Positions 18,501-27,898 of a stretch of DNA of 64,000 nt are shown piece by piece. Where the stretch lies: the NCBI GenBank assembly GCA_963721105.1, contig CAVRHY010000011.1, positions 1,178,001 through 1,242,000 of the forward strand. Direction: 5' to 3'. The translations under genes and the position numbers were made by a program. This DNA is from Thermohalobaculum sp963721105. Lineage in GTDB: Bacteria > Pseudomonadota > Alphaproteobacteria > Rhodobacterales > Rhodobacteraceae. Within the stretch, counting starts at the first letter, position 1, and the number at the start of each line of letters is the position of its first letter. The notes under the pieces were generated by a model. It worked only from the letters and a program-made list of their open reading frames with translations. It ran no database searches and was not told where the DNA came from.

Positions 18501-21500
18501 ATGGCATTCAGAAGGCGATCGCGGCGTAGCGCGCGCCAGGGCGTCCTTCCGCGCGTATTGGGGCTTGCTCATGCTGTCCTGCTGGTCGCCGCGCGGCTGG
18601 CGCTGAGCGTCGCCGCGCTGGCGGTGCTGGCCGCCGTCATCGTCTACCTGCGCCTGCAGCAGGGGCCGATCGCGCTGCCCGGCATGGCGCGTATGCTGGC
18701 CGAGCAGGTGAACGAGGCAAGCGACCGTGTTCGCCTGGACATCGGCAATGTCGTGCTGACGCTGGGCGACGGCGCGGCGACCTCGGGCCTGCAATTCCGC
18801 GATGTCGAGCTGCGAGCGCCGGATGGCCAGCGGCTGCTGGCCGCGCGGCGCGTCGGGGCGCGCTTCCACCTCGCGGACCTGCTGCAGGGCAGGGTCCAGC
18901 CCGTCCGCATCACGCTGATCGAGCCGGACACCCAGATCATCCGGGCGGAGGACGGCGGCGTCCGCGTTGGCCTTGGGCCTGGAACCGGCGTCTCGCTGCA
19001 GGATGGAGGCGGCGGGGACGGGTTGGCCGCGCTGGCGCGGCTGATCGACGGCGCCGTCGGCGACCTGCCGCCAGTGCCGGAACTCGCGAAGCTGCAGCGC
19101 ATCGAGATTCTCGGTGCCAACCTGACCTTCGACGACCGGCAGGGCGGCGGGCACTGGTCGACCGAGAACGCCAATCTGCGGGTCTGGCGCTATCCGGGCG
19201 GCGCGCGTGCCTCGCTCGACGTCGTGCCGCCGCGCGGCGGGAGTGCGGCGCTCAGCCTCGTCGCCGACCGGGCTGCGGGGTCGGGCCGCACCGCTCTGCG
19301 GCTGACGTTAGGCGGGCTCGAGGCGGGGCAGGTGGCCAGCGATGTCGGCGACCTCGACTGGCTGCGCCTGCTCGGCGGCACCGTGGCCGGCGAGGCGTCG
19401 GCGACGCTGGAGCGCGACGGCAGGCTGGGCGCAGTCGAGGGCGTGATCGTCGCCGAAGGCGGCATGATCCGAGGCGCGGGCGCGCCGGTGCCCGTCGACA
19501 CGGCCGAGCTGCGGTTCCGCGCCGACCCCGCCGAGGACCGGCTGGTCGTCCGGCGCCTGACGGTGCGCGGGCCGTCGCTCTCGGCGGAGCTGGGCGGCTA
19601 TGCCGAGCTCGACCGCGATGCCGGCGGCGCGGTGCAGGGGCTGGCCGGGCAGTTCGACATCGGCTCGCTGCATCTCGACATGCCAGATGTGTTCGCCGCG
19701 CCGCTGGATATCGACGGCGGTCGGCTGACGGCGCGCTGGTCAATGCCGGCGCAGCGGATCGAGGTGACCGATTCGCGGCTGGTCCGCGGCGATCTCGCCG
19801 TCACCCTCGATGGCCAGGCGCAGCGTGGCGAAGGCGGCTGGACCACGGATCTCCGCGCGCAGGCCGCGGGGATGACGGCGGCGGACCTGGTGGCACTCTG
19901 GCCGGTGTCGTCTGCCGCCAATGCCCGGCACTGGGTCGAGAAGCACGTCACCGCCGGCATGATCGACAACGCCACGGCGCAGGTGCGGCTGGGGCCGGCC
20001 GAGCCGTTGGTTTCGGTCGACTTCGCCTATTCGACCCTCAGCATCGACTACATCGACGGCATGAGCCCCGTCGAGGACGGACGCGGCACCGGCCATGTCA
20101 GCCTGCATGACCTGTTCATGGACATGGAACACGGCCATGGCGCACCGCTGCCCGGCGCGCCGATCGACCTGGCGGGATCCAGCCTGGCGATCCGGAATTT
20201 CTGGGGGGACATCTCGACGGCCGACGTCTCGATCCGGGCCACCGGGCCGGTCGACGCCGCGCTGGCGCTGATCGACCAGCCGCCGCTGCGCCTGACAAGG
20301 CGCCTGGGGCGCCCGCTGGACGTGAGCTCCGGCACGGCGAGCGTCGTGGCCAAACTGTCGATCCCGCTGCTCAAGGACGTGCTCCTCGCCGATGTCAGCG
20401 TGGAGGCGCGCGCGACGCTCTCGGACGTCGCCATGCCGTTCGCGATTTCGCCGGGGCGGACGGTTGACGTCCGCGGCGGGCAGATGGAGCTGGCCGCGGA
20501 CACCGGTGCCCTGCACCTTTCCGGCGACGCTCGGATCGACGGCGCCGATGTGGGCATCGACTGGAACGAGGCTTATGGCAAGGGCCGGGACGACCGCTCG
20601 ATCAAGCTGTCCGGCACCGCGACGCCGGAGCTGCTGGCCGCGGTCGGCGGGGGCGGGCTGCCAATCCGCGGCTCACCGGGATACGAGCTCGAGCTGCGGC
20701 AGACCGGCGGCAGCCCGCTCGCGTTCACGCTGGACGCCGACCTGCAACCGACGGGGCTCGAGATCCCCGGGCTTGACTGGACGAAACCGGCCGACGTGCC
20801 GGCACTGCTGCACGCCGAGGGGGTCGAGGACGGCGGCGGGCTGGACATCAAGGCGATGACGTTCGACAGTTCCGGGCTGGCCGCGCAGGGATCGCTGCGG
20901 CTCGACGCCGACGGCGGGCTGGTGCGCGGGGCCTTTTCGCAGATCCGGCTGGCCGAGCTTGGCACCTTTGCCGCGACCCTGGGGCGCGCGCCCGATGGCG
21001 TGCTGGAGATCGGCCTCTCGGGCCAGCGGCTCGACCTTTCGGAGAGGGTGGAAAACGCCGGCTCCAGCCGCGATGGCAGCGATGGCACGGCCACGCCCCT
21101 TCGGCTGAGCCTGACGATCGACCGCCTGCGGCTGGGCAAGCGCATCCTCCTGGCCCCGGCCAGCGGCACCGTCGAGCAGAGTGCCTCGGGCGCGCTGAGC
21201 GGGCAGGTTGCGGGCCGGCTCGGCGCCGCGCCGGTCACGCTGGTGTTCGACATTCCCGCCACGGGCGCGGGAACCGTGCGGCTGACAAGCCCCGATGCCG
21301 GCGGGGTGCTGCGCGCGACCGACCTCTACAGCGACGCGGAGGGCGGCGCGCTGGTCATCGTCGCGCAGGTCGGCCAGCCGGATGGCGCGGCGCTGTCGGG
21401 CGAGGCGCGCATCCAGGACATGCGCGTGCGCTCGCAGTCCACCTTCCGCACCATGCTGAGCAGGGGCGGGCTCGACTCGGCAGAGCAGGAGGTCGCGTCG

Positions 21501-21900
21501 AACGGCATCGGGTTTCACAAGGTATCGATCCCGTTCGCCTATCGCGACGGGGTGCTGCGGCTGAAGAACGCCATCGCGGCCAGCCCGGCGCTGGGGCTGA
21601 AGGTGAACGGCACGGTCGACGAGCGGACCGACATGGTCGACCTGGTCGGCGTTCTGTCGCCGGCCTACGGGCTGACGGGGGCGCTGAACGAGGTGCCACT
21701 GCTGGGCCAGATCCTGGGCGGCGAAGGCGAGGGCGTGCTGGCGATGACCTTCCGCCTGACGGGCTCCGGTCGAGGACCCGCGCTTTACCGTCAACCCGCT
21801 GTCGATGCTGGCGCCGGGCTTCCTGCGCAAGATCTTCACGGCGCCGACCTCGGAGGTCTCGGAGGATTTCCGCCAGAACATCAGGCCGCAGAACAGGTGA
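18501..21900 (+). CDS. AsmA-like/DUF3971 large envelope protein (frame change near 21768)
   Basis: About 1,130 residues. An N-terminal transmembrane anchor (VLLVAARLALSVAALAVLAA) is followed by a long beta-rich region of AsmA/YhdP type. These proteins bridge the envelope and are linked to phospholipid transport and outer-membrane integrity. Near 21768 the frame changes. In the other frame the family's usual C-terminus continues (VEDPRFTVNPLSMLAPGFLR, KIFTAP) and stops at 21900. Without that correction the reading would run another 130 nt into the convergent gluQ gene. The start at 18501 has only a weak ribosome-binding site. Its end overlaps gluQ by 20 nt, tail to tail. Confidence 0.82.
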
Positions 21901-22807
21901 CGCCGGCCAGCCGCAGCACCTCGGAGGGGGAGAGCCCGGCCGCGCGGTATGCGGCGATGGCGCGGGCGTCGTCGCGCTTTGCGAGCCGCTTGCCGGCCTC
22001 GTCACGCACCAGCCTGTGGTGGTTGTAGACTGGCGTCGGCAGGCCCAGCAGCGCCTGCAGCAGGCGGTGGATCTGCGTCGCCGGAAACAGGTCGCGGCCG
22101 CGCGAGACGTGGCTGACGCCCTGGTGCGCGTCGTCGACGACGACGCTGAGGTGGTAGGCCGGCGCGCCGTCTCGGCGGACCAGCACGACGTCGCCGACGC
22201 CGGCGATCAGGTCCGCGGCCGAGAGGCGGATGGTGCCGGTTTCGCCACCGGGGCCGGCGCCGATCTCGCTGAACATCAGCGCGTCGACCGCGGCCGCGCC
22301 GCCCAGCGCCTCGATGGCGGCGGCCATGTCCAGCCGGACCGCGTGCGGCCCGTCGGTCGGTTGCAAGCGGCCCCTGCAGGTGCCGGGGTAGACCGGGCCG
22401 TCGGGGCCGTGCTGTCGGCCTGACCCCTGACCCTCCTGCGGGGCCGAGAGCGCCTCGGAGATGTCGCGCCTTGTGCACGTGCAGGCATAGGTCAGCCCTC
22501 GCATGGCGAGGTCGTCGAGCGCGATTTGGTAGGCCTCCATCCTGCGGCTCTGGAACAGCAGCGGCCCGTCCCAGGTGATCCCGAGCCAGGCCAGGTCGCG
22601 CGTGATGCCGTCGACCCAGTCCGGGCGGATGCGGCCCTGGTCGAGGTCCTCGATGCGCAGCAGGAAGCACCCGCCAGCCTGCCGCGCCGCGTGCCAGCCG
22701 ATCCAGGCGGAATAAGCGTGGCCCAGGTGCAGCGGCCCGGTCGGGCTGGGCGCGAAACGCTCGACGTGAGCGGGTGCGCGCGGGGCCGCGTCATCAGAGG
22801 CGGTCAT
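21881..22807 (-). CDS. gluQ: Glutamyl-Q tRNA(Asp) synthetase
   Basis: 308-residue truncated paralogue of glutamyl-tRNA synthetase that attaches glutamate to queuosine in tRNA(Asp). The class I HIGH motif is present as RFAPSPTGPLHLGHAYSA (HLGH at residues 27-30). The KMSKS equivalent is GKRLAKRDDA. A zinc site fits CTCTRRD with YPGTCRG. The anticodon-binding domain of GltX is absent, as expected from the length. The start at 22807 puts the HLGH motif at the family's usual distance from the N-terminus. It converges on the AsmA-like gene. Confidence 0.93.
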   Translation of the reverse strand: MTASDDAAPRAPAHVERFAPSPTGPLHLGHAYSAWIGWHAARQAGGCFLLRIEDLDQGRIRPDWVDGITRDLAWLGITWDGPLLFQSRRMEAYQIALDDLAMRGLTYACTCTRRDISEALSAPQEGQGSGRQHGPDGPVYPGTCRGRLQPTDGPHAVRLDMAAAIEALGGAAAVDALMFSEIGAGPGGETGTIRLSAADLIAGVGDVVLVRRDGAPAYHLSVVVDDAHQGVSHVSRGRDLFPATQIHRLLQALLGLPTPVYNHHRLVRDEAGKRLAKRDDARAIAAYRAAGLSPSEVLRLAGVTCSAA

Positions 22808-22907
22808 GACCGCGACTCTATGACCGGGGACTCGATGTTGCAACGCACAATCAAATACCCCATTTATGCTGCAATCGCACAACTGACGTTACGACAGGAG
22901 GACGTCA

Positions 22908-23858
22908 ATGACCTCACCGTTCCCGTTCGAGGCTTTTGCCAAACCCGGCAAGGACGCCTTCGACTTCTGGATCAGCTTTTTCCCGACGGCGCCGCTGTTC
23001 GGCGTCGAGTGGCGCTTTGCCGAAATGGCCGGGCCGATGGCGGACCCGACGATGAACCCGTTCCTGCAGGCTGGGCAGTCGGCCTTCGTGATGCCGTTCC
23101 CGGGCACGACCCCGGCGGGCGTTGCGGCGCGGCCGGGCGAGCTCGCCTCGCCGGCCGCCGCCGATGAGCGCCAGGGGCGGCCGGTCGCCAAGGCCGCCGG
23201 CGCCGCAGCCGACGCCGCCACGCAGGCGACGCGCGTCGCAGCCGAGACCGGCAAGGCGGCCGCCCGGACGGTCGAAGCCACGGTGAAGGCCGGCGGCACG
23301 GCTGCCGAGACCGCGCAGAAGCGGGCCGGGAATGCGGCCGCGGCCGAGCTGAAGGCCGAGACGCCGAAGCAGGCTTCCGCGACCGCCGGCAAGCCGGCCG
23401 AGGCGGCGGCGAAGGCCAGCGAGACCGTCTCGAAGGCGGCGAAGCCAGGCAACGGCGCGGCGCCTGCCGGCGAGACCGACAAGCGCGCTGCCGCCACGGC
23501 TGGGAAGCCGGCCGACAAGACAGCCGGGGAGGCCGGGAAGAAGGCCGAGGCTCGCGCCACCGCACCGGAGACGGCGCAGGCCACCAAGGGCCAGCCCGAG
23601 GCGGCCGTCGCCGACGGGCCGCGGCCGAAGGGGCTGCTGTCGAAGCGGCCGGACGACGCCGACGACCTGAAGATGCTCAAGGGCGTCGGGCCGGGGCTGG
23701 AGAAGCAGCTCAACGAGCTCGGTCTCTGGAAACTCGAGCAGCTCACGAAGATGTCGGATGCCGACCTCGAGTGGATCGACGCCAACCTGACCAGCTTCAA
23801 GGGCCGCTGCTTCCGCGACGACTGGGTCGGGCAGGCCAAGTCGCGCCTGAAGAAGTAG
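22908..23858 (+). CDS. Ala/Lys-rich protein with C-terminal helix-hairpin-helix domain
   Basis: 316 residues in three parts. The N-terminal 70 residues are hydrophobic/aromatic (FDFWISFFPTAPLFGVEWRF). A long low-complexity Ala/Lys/Glu/Thr region follows (about 75-240) with histone- or phasin-like spacing (AAETGKAAARTVEATVKAGG). The C-terminal domain (about 250-315) has the helix-hairpin-helix signature DDLKMLKGVGPGLEKQLNEL and ends KGRCFRDDWVGQAKSRL. The same C-terminal module is found fused to NuoE and to ribosomal protein L21 in some alphaproteobacteria. Function unknown. The N-terminus and linker suggest either a phasin-like granule protein or a nucleoid-binding protein. Confidence 0.75.
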   Translation: MTSPFPFEAFAKPGKDAFDFWISFFPTAPLFGVEWRFAEMAGPMADPTMNPFLQAGQSAFVMPFPGTTPAGVAARPGELASPAAADERQGRPVAKAAGAAADAATQATRVAAETGKAAARTVEATVKAGGTAAETAQKRAGNAAAAELKAETPKQASATAGKPAEAAAKASETVSKAAKPGNGAAPAGETDKRAAATAGKPADKTAGEAGKKAEARATAPETAQATKGQPEAAVADGPRPKGLLSKRPDDADDLKMLKGVGPGLEKQLNELGLWKLEQLTKMSDADLEWIDANLTSFKGRCFRDDWVGQAKSRLKK

Positions 23859-23875
23859 GCGCGACTGGCCTTGGG

Positions 23876-23895
23876 GGCCGGGCGTTGGCCCGGCC
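23876..23895. terminator. Bidirectional hairpin between convergent genes
   Basis: GGCCGGGC, loop GTTG, then GCCCGGCC: a perfect 8-bp stem between the HhH-protein gene stop and the tpiA stop, flanked by short T/A runs on each side. It could terminate transcription from both directions. Confidence 0.55.
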
Positions 23896-23896
23896 T

Positions 23897-24649
23897 TCAG
23901 GCTGCCGATCCCCCTGCGGCGGCGATGATCTGCGAAAAATCCGCCGCCTTCAGGCTGGCGCCGCCGACCAGCCCGCCGTCGACATTGGCGAGAGCCATGA
24001 TCTCCGCGGCGTTGCCGGGTTTCATCGAGCCGCCGTAGAGCAGGCGGATATCATTCCCCGACTGGCCGAAGCGTTCGCCGAGCAGGCGGCGGATGGCGCC
24101 GTGCACCTCGGCGATGTCGTCGGACGACGGCGTCTTGCCGGTGCCGATGGCCCAGACCGGCTCGTAGGCGACGACGGTGTTGGCCGGTATCGCGCCGTCG
24201 GGGACGGAGCCGGCGAGCTGGTCGCCGACGATGTCGAGCGTGCGGCCGGCGTCGCTCTGGGCCTCGGTCTCGCCGACGCAGATGATGGCGGTGAGGCCGG
24301 CGCGCCACGCGGCCCGGGCCTTGCTAAGGACGAGCGCGTCGTCCTCGCCGTGGTCGGCGCGGCGCTCGGAGTGGCCGACGATGACGGCGCTGGCGCCGGC
24401 ATCGGCCAGCATCTCGGCCGAGACATCGCCGGTGTGGGCGCCCTTCTCGGCGGGGTGGCAGTCCTGGCCGCCGATGGCGACGGCGCTGTCCCTGGCCCGC
24501 CGCGCGAATTTCGCGACCAGGGTCGCCGGCGGGCAGATCAGGACGTCGCAGGCGGCGCCCGCGGTTTCCGCGATCAGAGCGTCGAGCTCGGCCATCGAGG
24601 CGGCGAGGCCGTTCATCTTCCAGTTTCCGGCGGCGAGCTTGCGGGGCAT
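23897..24649 (-). CDS. tpiA: Triose-phosphate isomerase
   Basis: 250-residue TIM-barrel enzyme interconverting dihydroxyacetone phosphate and glyceraldehyde 3-phosphate. Active-site elements are GNWKMN (Lys), VIVGHSERR (His) and VVAYEPVWAIGTGKTPS (Glu and loop 6). The phosphate-binding LLYGGSMKPGNAAE and GGLVGGASL are also present. Length and start (MPRKLAAGNWKMNG) are typical. It ends at a hairpin shared with the convergent HhH-protein gene. Confidence 0.97.
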   Translation of the reverse strand: MPRKLAAGNWKMNGLAASMAELDALIAETAGAACDVLICPPATLVAKFARRARDSAVAIGGQDCHPAEKGAHTGDVSAEMLADAGASAVIVGHSERRADHGEDDALVLSKARAAWRAGLTAIICVGETEAQSDAGRTLDIVGDQLAGSVPDGAIPANTVVAYEPVWAIGTGKTPSSDDIAEVHGAIRRLLGERFGQSGNDIRLLYGGSMKPGNAAEIMALANVDGGLVGGASLKAADFSQIIAAAGGSAA

Positions 24650-24793
24650 GGTTGTCTCCGTGAGCGGGTCGGGCGGGATCATACGGGGACGCGACACCGG
24701 GGCAAGCCGCCGATTGCTGCCCGCGGCAAGGGCGGACTCACGGGTGAGACAGATGTCAAGCCACTGGAAAAACGCGACTTTTCCTGAGATGCT

Positions 24794-25225
24794 TTACCTT
24801 GTTCGCTTTCGGGACTTGCCTGCCGAGCCGGCCGGCGCCGAGCGCGGGTGCGCGGTGCGGCGCGCCTTGCGTTCCTTCGCGGCGCGCTTTTCGGCGGCGG
24901 CGTTCTCGGCCGGGACCAGCGAGCGGCGCGCCCAGGCGGCGGCCTCGTCGGGGTCGTCCATCGCCTGGTCGGGCAGCTGCCAGTAGGGCATGGTGACCGG
25001 CGCCCGCTGCCTGCCCTCGTAGACCCATTGCCCGGAGCCGGCCTCGGCATAGGCGCGGCCCAGCGCCTCGTCGGCGCGCATCCAGATGCAGTCGTCCACC
25101 AGCAGGGCAAAGCAGGCATCGCCCAGATAGATGCCGGCGCCGCCGAACATGCGCCGCACCTCGACCGGGCCGAGCCCGGCGAAGAGGTCGCGGATGTGCT
25201 CGCGGGTTTCCTCGGAGAGGGCCAC
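24794..25225 (-). CDS. TfoX N-terminal-domain protein
   Basis: 143-residue protein with a TfoX_N domain (about residues 5-100; EVRRMFGGAGIYLGDACFAL, then WMRADE, VTMPYWQLPDQAMDDPDEAAAWA). A basic Lys/Arg/Ala tail follows. Stand-alone TfoX_N proteins are widespread and mostly uncharacterised; the name derives from the competence regulator TfoX. The start is taken as GTG at 25225, 14 nt after the stop of the upstream IscA-like gene, because no ATG in frame leaves the domain intact. The position implies co-transcription with the iron-sulphur gene. Confidence 0.8.
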   Translation of the reverse strand: MALSEETREHIRDLFAGLGPVEVRRMFGGAGIYLGDACFALLVDDCIWMRADEALGRAYAEAGSGQWVYEGRQRAPVTMPYWQLPDQAMDDPDEAAAWARRSLVPAENAAAEKRAAKERKARRTAHPRSAPAGSAGKSRKRTR

Positions 25226-25239
25226 GGCGGCCGCGCGCG

Positions 25240-25626
25240 TCAGGCGTTCGCGTCCGCCGGGCTGGCGGGCGGCGTGTCGGCGTCGCGGAACTTGATCGAT
25301 TCGCCGCAGCCGCAGGCTTCGCTGACGTTCGGGTTGTTGAAGACGAAGCCCGATTCCAGCAGCGAGGACCGGTAGTCGATCTCGGTGCCGATCAGGAACA
25401 TCTGCGCCATCGGCGCGATCATCACGCGCGCGCCCTCCTTCTCGACGACGGCGTCGTGCTGGCCGATCTCGGTGGCGTGCTCCATGGTGTATTCCATGCC
25501 GGCACAGCCGCCCTTCTTGACGCCGATCCGCAACCCCTTCACCTCGCCCGAGCCCATCAGCTTGTTGATGCGCCTGATGGCGGCGGGCGTGAGCGTCACC
25601 GGATCCTGACCTGGAATACCGAACAT
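25240..25626 (-). CDS. IscA/SufA-family iron-sulphur assembly protein
   Basis: 128-residue HesB/IscA-type carrier that takes part in Fe-S cluster assembly. The three conserved cysteines are present: C41 in KKGGCAGMEY and C105/C107 in EACGCGESIKF. The FVFNNPN segment is typical. The N- and C-terminal extensions are slightly longer than in E. coli IscA (107 residues). Which paralogue it is (IscA, SufA or ErpA) cannot be told from this gene alone; no other suf/isc gene is adjacent, though sufE lies at 36.1 kb. Confidence 0.93.
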   Translation of the reverse strand: MFGIPGQDPVTLTPAAIRRINKLMGSGEVKGLRIGVKKGGCAGMEYTMEHATEIGQHDAVVEKEGARVMIAPMAQMFLIGTEIDYRSSLLESGFVFNNPNVSEACGCGESIKFRDADTPPASPADANA

Positions 25627-25722
25627 GCGTGGTCCTCCTGTTACCCCGGAATGTATGCGGCAGGGGAGGCGGTCGCAAGGCGCGCAGGGGGCGGCGCGGG
25701 GTCAAGTCGGGTAGGATGGGGC

Positions 25723-26214
25723 ATGGCGCGAATCATGCCCTTGCTGATGTGCCTGCTGCTGGCCGGCTGCCTGACGACGCCACGGCCGGTCTTCGACGCG
25801 ACGAACTCGGTGGCGGCGGGCGAGTTGCCGGCCTTCATGGCCTTCGTCGAGAGCTGGGAGCGCTGGGTCGGCGAGGGCGATTCGCCGCGCGAGTTGGTCG
25901 AAGCCGGCGCCCGGGTCATCGAGATCGACGGGCAGGCGGTCATCGAGGACCCACAGGATGACGGGTCGGCCGATCATTACCTGCTGGGGCGGATGGGCGG
26001 GCGGCCAGTCTCGTGCGTGCTGAACGACCGGGGCATCGAGGGGCTGGCCGTCAGGCATGGCGTCACCGTGACCGTCGAGCGCGACCCCGGCAGCGACCCT
26101 GCGATGCCGGCGCCGATCGAGGCAGACGGCACGGACGCGGCGCTGGTCGCCTTCATGCGCGACGCCTTCGCCAACGCGGCGCTGAGCTGCTCGGCGGCGG
26201 CGAGAGGCGGGTGA
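25723..26214 (+). CDS. Small lipoprotein of unknown function
   Basis: 163 residues with a lipoprotein signal (MARIMPLLMCLLLAGCL; lipobox LLAGC, lipidated Cys16). The mature part has no recognised domain. It contains two further Cys (PVSCVLNDRG and AALSCSAA) that could form a disulphide. It is divergent from the iscA gene and stands alone. An ATG directly precedes the hydrophobic segment. Confidence 0.7.
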   Translation: MARIMPLLMCLLLAGCLTTPRPVFDATNSVAAGELPAFMAFVESWERWVGEGDSPRELVEAGARVIEIDGQAVIEDPQDDGSADHYLLGRMGGRPVSCVLNDRGIEGLAVRHGVTVTVERDPGSDPAMPAPIEADGTDAALVAFMRDAFANAALSCSAAARGG

Positions 26215-26383
26215 GGCGGCGGCCAGGCGCCCGATGGCAGGGCGCCGGATCGGGTTGCCGGGCTGGGGCAGCCGTCATTCCGGCGGTTAATCTTTGCAGA
26301 TCAAGGAGACCCGTTCTCGGGAGACGGCCAATATTTCAAGGAGATGCCGGCCTTCGCAAGAAGACGGCTCAGGCTTCGTGGAG

Positions 26384-26404
26384 ATCCCCGCCTATTGCGG
26401 GGAT
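26384..26404. terminator. Hairpin ATCCCCGC-CTATT-GCGGGGAT
   Basis: Perfect 8-bp stem with a 5-nt loop, 28 nt past the stop of the convergent MmgE-like gene, followed by GACAGATTG. The CCCCGC...GCGGGGATGACA form is a recurrent intergenic motif in proteobacteria. Terminator or REP-like role. Confidence 0.5.
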
Positions 26405-26432
26405 GACAGATTGCGGCGGGGTAGGAGCGGGC

Positions 26433-27786
26433 CTACGCGGCGCCCCGGGCGCGGTCGCGCGGGCCGATCGGCAGCGACCGGAGGCTGTCGAGCGTTTCGA
26501 TGCGGGCGACGGCGTCGGCCAGGGCCTGCGCCTCGCGGGCGCCGATGACGGGGTCGGCGAGGGCGCGGAACTTGGCCAGGATCTCGGCGTCGTCGAGCGG
26601 ATCGTCCGGGTCGCCGCGCCGCGTCGGGCGGCGGTGCTCGAAGGCGCGGCCGTCGGTGGCGCGGATCGTTACGATGGCCGAGCGCTTGGCCGGGAAGCGC
26701 TGCTCGGCGTCGGCGTCGACCGCGACCGAGACGCGGGCGGCGAGCGTGCGGGTGGCGGCGTCGGCCAGCGCCGCGTCGGTGAAGGCGGCGGGCGTGACGG
26801 CGCCCTCGCGAGCAATCACGGCGGCGCAGTAAGGCAGGCTGAAGCGGCCCTCGGCGGCGGTGCGCGGGTCGGGGTTGCCGCAGATCTCGGCGGTGGCGCG
26901 GTAGCCGCCGACCTCGATGGCGGTCGATATCGTCGGGGGTCAGCCCATGCTGATCCATCAGCAGGCGGATGGCGTCGAGCGCGGGGAAGTTGTGCCCGCA
27001 GCAGGCGTGCGCCTTGCGGGTGGTGCGCAGGATCAACCACTCGGAGCCGAGCGTCGCGGTCGCCGGGCCCCAGTCGACCTCGCCGGCCATCGAGGCGCCG
27101 AAGCCGCGCTGGCCCTCGAGCATGTCGGGGACGCCGGTGACGCCCTCGGCTGCGGCCAGCGCGGCGAGCACGCCCGACTCGGCGGCGCGGCCGGCATGGA
27201 TCGGCTTCGACATGGCGTCGGACGAGAAGGCGTGGCGGAGGCCGGCGGCCATGGTCGCGACGGTGGCCAGCGCGTGCGCCGTCCGCGCGGCGTCCAGGCC
27301 CAGAACGACCGACGCGGCGGCCGTGGCGCCGAAATGGCCGACGGTCGCGGTGGTGTGCCAGTGCTGGTAGTGCGCCGGGTTGACTGCGCGGGCGATGCGG
27401 TTGCCGATCTCGTAGCCGGCCACGATGGCGCGCAGCAGCGTGGCGCCGGAGGCGCCCGTCGACTCGGCCAGCGCCAGCGCCGCCGGGACGGTGACGACGC
27501 CGGGGTGGTAGAGGCCGGGGCTGAAGATGTCGTCGACCTCGACCGTGTGCGAGGCCGTGCCGTTGATCAGCGCCGCCGTGCGCGCATCCGCCGGCGCGCC
27601 GTCGGGGATCAGCCGCGCGGCGCCATTGCCGGGCAGGGCGCGGGCGAGCAGCGTCGCCGGTGGCTCGACGCCGCCGGGGATGGCGCAGCCCAGCCAGTCG
27701 AGCAGGCAGCGCTTTGCCTCGTCCGTCGCCTCGGCGGGCGGGTCGAGCGGGGCGGCGAAGGCGGCGAAGGTTTCGATCACGGTCAT
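26433..27786 (-). CDS. MmgE/PrpD-family protein (frame change near 26925)
   Basis: About 450 residues. The MmgE/PrpD family includes 2-methylcitrate dehydratase, aconitate isomerase-like and other dehydratases. Family segments include LLDWLGCAIPGG, GTASHTVEVDDIF, YHPGVVTVPAALALAE, GHFGATAAASVVLGL and KAHACCGHNFPALDAI. Near 26925 the frame shifts. The C-terminal part then reads IEVGGYRATAEICGNPDPRT and RFSLPYCAAVIAREGA, so the protein is whole apart from the shift. No prpC or prpB is adjacent, so methylcitrate metabolism is not supported. It is divergent from a beta-decarboxylating dehydrogenase gene, suggesting a small organic-acid pathway. Confidence 0.82.
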
Positions 27787-27898
27787 GATGGCGGCTCCGG
27801 TCGCGGCGGTTGCAGCCGATCTGGACGGCGGCATAGGGTCCGGTCAAGCGCCGGCCGGCCGTTCCGGCCCCGGGACCGGCAGCGGACGGAGCCGAATC

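Noticed and set aside
26433..27786. Methylcitrate cycle prpD
   Set aside because: No prpB or prpC nearby and the partner is a beta-decarboxylating dehydrogenase, so only the family name is given.
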